A DNA stretch of 14,063 bases from Candidatus Moraniibacteriota bacterium (GTDB taxonomy: Bacteria; Patescibacteriota; Minisyncoccia; Moranbacterales; UBA9337): positions 4,007 to 18,069 of the forward strand of contig DOKP01000039.1 in the NCBI GenBank assembly GCA_003510795.1. Direction: 5' to 3'. The notes beneath the pieces are model-generated. The model saw nothing but the letters and a program-made list of their open reading frames with translations, had not been told where the DNA came from and made no database searches. The translations under genes and the position numbers were made by a program. Shown here piece after piece: positions 13,973 to 14,063 of this stretch; the stretch's first letter is position 1, and the number at the start of each line of letters is the position of its first letter.

Positions 13973-13995
13973 TATATGTCAAGTGTAATTTAAGT

Positions 13996-14063
13996 TTAAC
14001 AAAAAGTTAAGTTATCACTTCCGTTTCTTCCGATAATCCCCCGTCTGCTGCCGAGGCAGGCCC
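13996..14063 (-). pseudogene. wzt: Third wzt remnant: P-loop fragment with insert (continues past window edge)
   Basis: On the minus strand from the window edge the frame reads ACLGSRR-GIIGRNGS, then DNLTFC and TAA at 13998-13996. GIIGRNGS is the start of the Wzt Walker A. Similarity stops at 14017, before the Lys-Ser that binds phosphate. ACLGSRR replaces nothing in the intact protein: it is an insert at the same place as ACLARLAESKRGGRR in the copy at 12189-12647. The rest of this copy lies to the right of the window. The right ATPase promoter follows about 50 bp downstream. Confidence 0.75.
14041..14063 (-). repeat. GC-rich insert in the third wzt remnant (partial)
   Basis: GCCTGCCTCGGCAGCAGACGG is visible before GGGATTATCGG. 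CCTGCCTCGG begins like the 45-bp insert at 12339-12383 (GCCTGCCTCG...AGACGG), but the middle is shorter. Its left end is cut by the window. Confidence 0.65.

Noticed and set aside
13977..13982. Second TTGACA upstream of the right ATPase gene
   Set aside because: No -10-like hexamer lies 16-18 nt downstream. The nearer TTGACA/TATAAT pair is far better.
1..14063. tRNA, rRNA, transposase or integrase genes
   Set aside because: I looked for cloverleaf patterns, rRNA landmarks and DDE or tyrosine-recombinase motifs in the translated frames and saw none.

Overview
The window is AT-rich and contains a surface-polysaccharide locus from an uncultured-type bacterium. Most genes lack a clear Shine-Dalgarno sequence, stops are read by the standard code, and short GC-rich palindromic inserts interrupt coding sequence. 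Together with two AAA_14/DUF4143-type ATPases, this suggests a member of the Candidate Phyla Radiation (Patescibacteria, Parcubacteria-like). The lineage is an inference from style, not from a marker gene.

Left edge (1-480): the 3' end of a plus-strand gene for a protein with GYLLW...IWKV repeats, closed by a strong Rho-independent terminator. Everything else supportable lies on the minus strand, so transcription converges here.

Left accessory block (484-2399): an AAA+ ATPase gene with its own promoter sits between two separate 5' remnants of an NAD-dependent sugar epimerase gene of the UDP-glucuronate decarboxylase type. A GC-rich imperfect palindrome lies beside one remnant.

Core operon (11583 down to 2427, transcribed right to left): a Wzt-type ABC exporter ATPase, a SAM methyltransferase, a phosphoribosyltransferase-HAD fusion, a DUF616 glycosyltransferase, a GT2-methyltransferase fusion, a DUF5672 glycosyltransferase, a GT2 glycosyltransferase and a multi-spanning GT-C-like membrane protein. 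Spacing is tight (one 4-bp overlap, gaps of 3 to 42 bp). The set fits assembly, methyl decoration and ABC-dependent export of a glycan. The cognate permease (Wzm) is not in the window. The phosphoribosyltransferase-phosphatase fusion suggests ribofuranose may be added directly from PRPP.

Right accessory block (11611-14063): this is the most unusual part. Two broken N-terminal copies of the wzt gene precede the intact one. Each ends at or just after the P-loop, and each is followed by a strong promoter and an accessory gene: a DUF4143-type ATPase after the first and a NYN-domain protein after the second. The better preserved broken copy carries four in-frame inserts (36, 27, 27 and 45 bp). The two 27-bp inserts are the same hairpin element with compensatory arm changes. 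The third copy has a related insert at exactly the same P-loop-proximal site. A consensus promoter followed at once by a hairpin terminator sits directly in front of the NYN gene and looks like an attenuated leader or a very small RNA.
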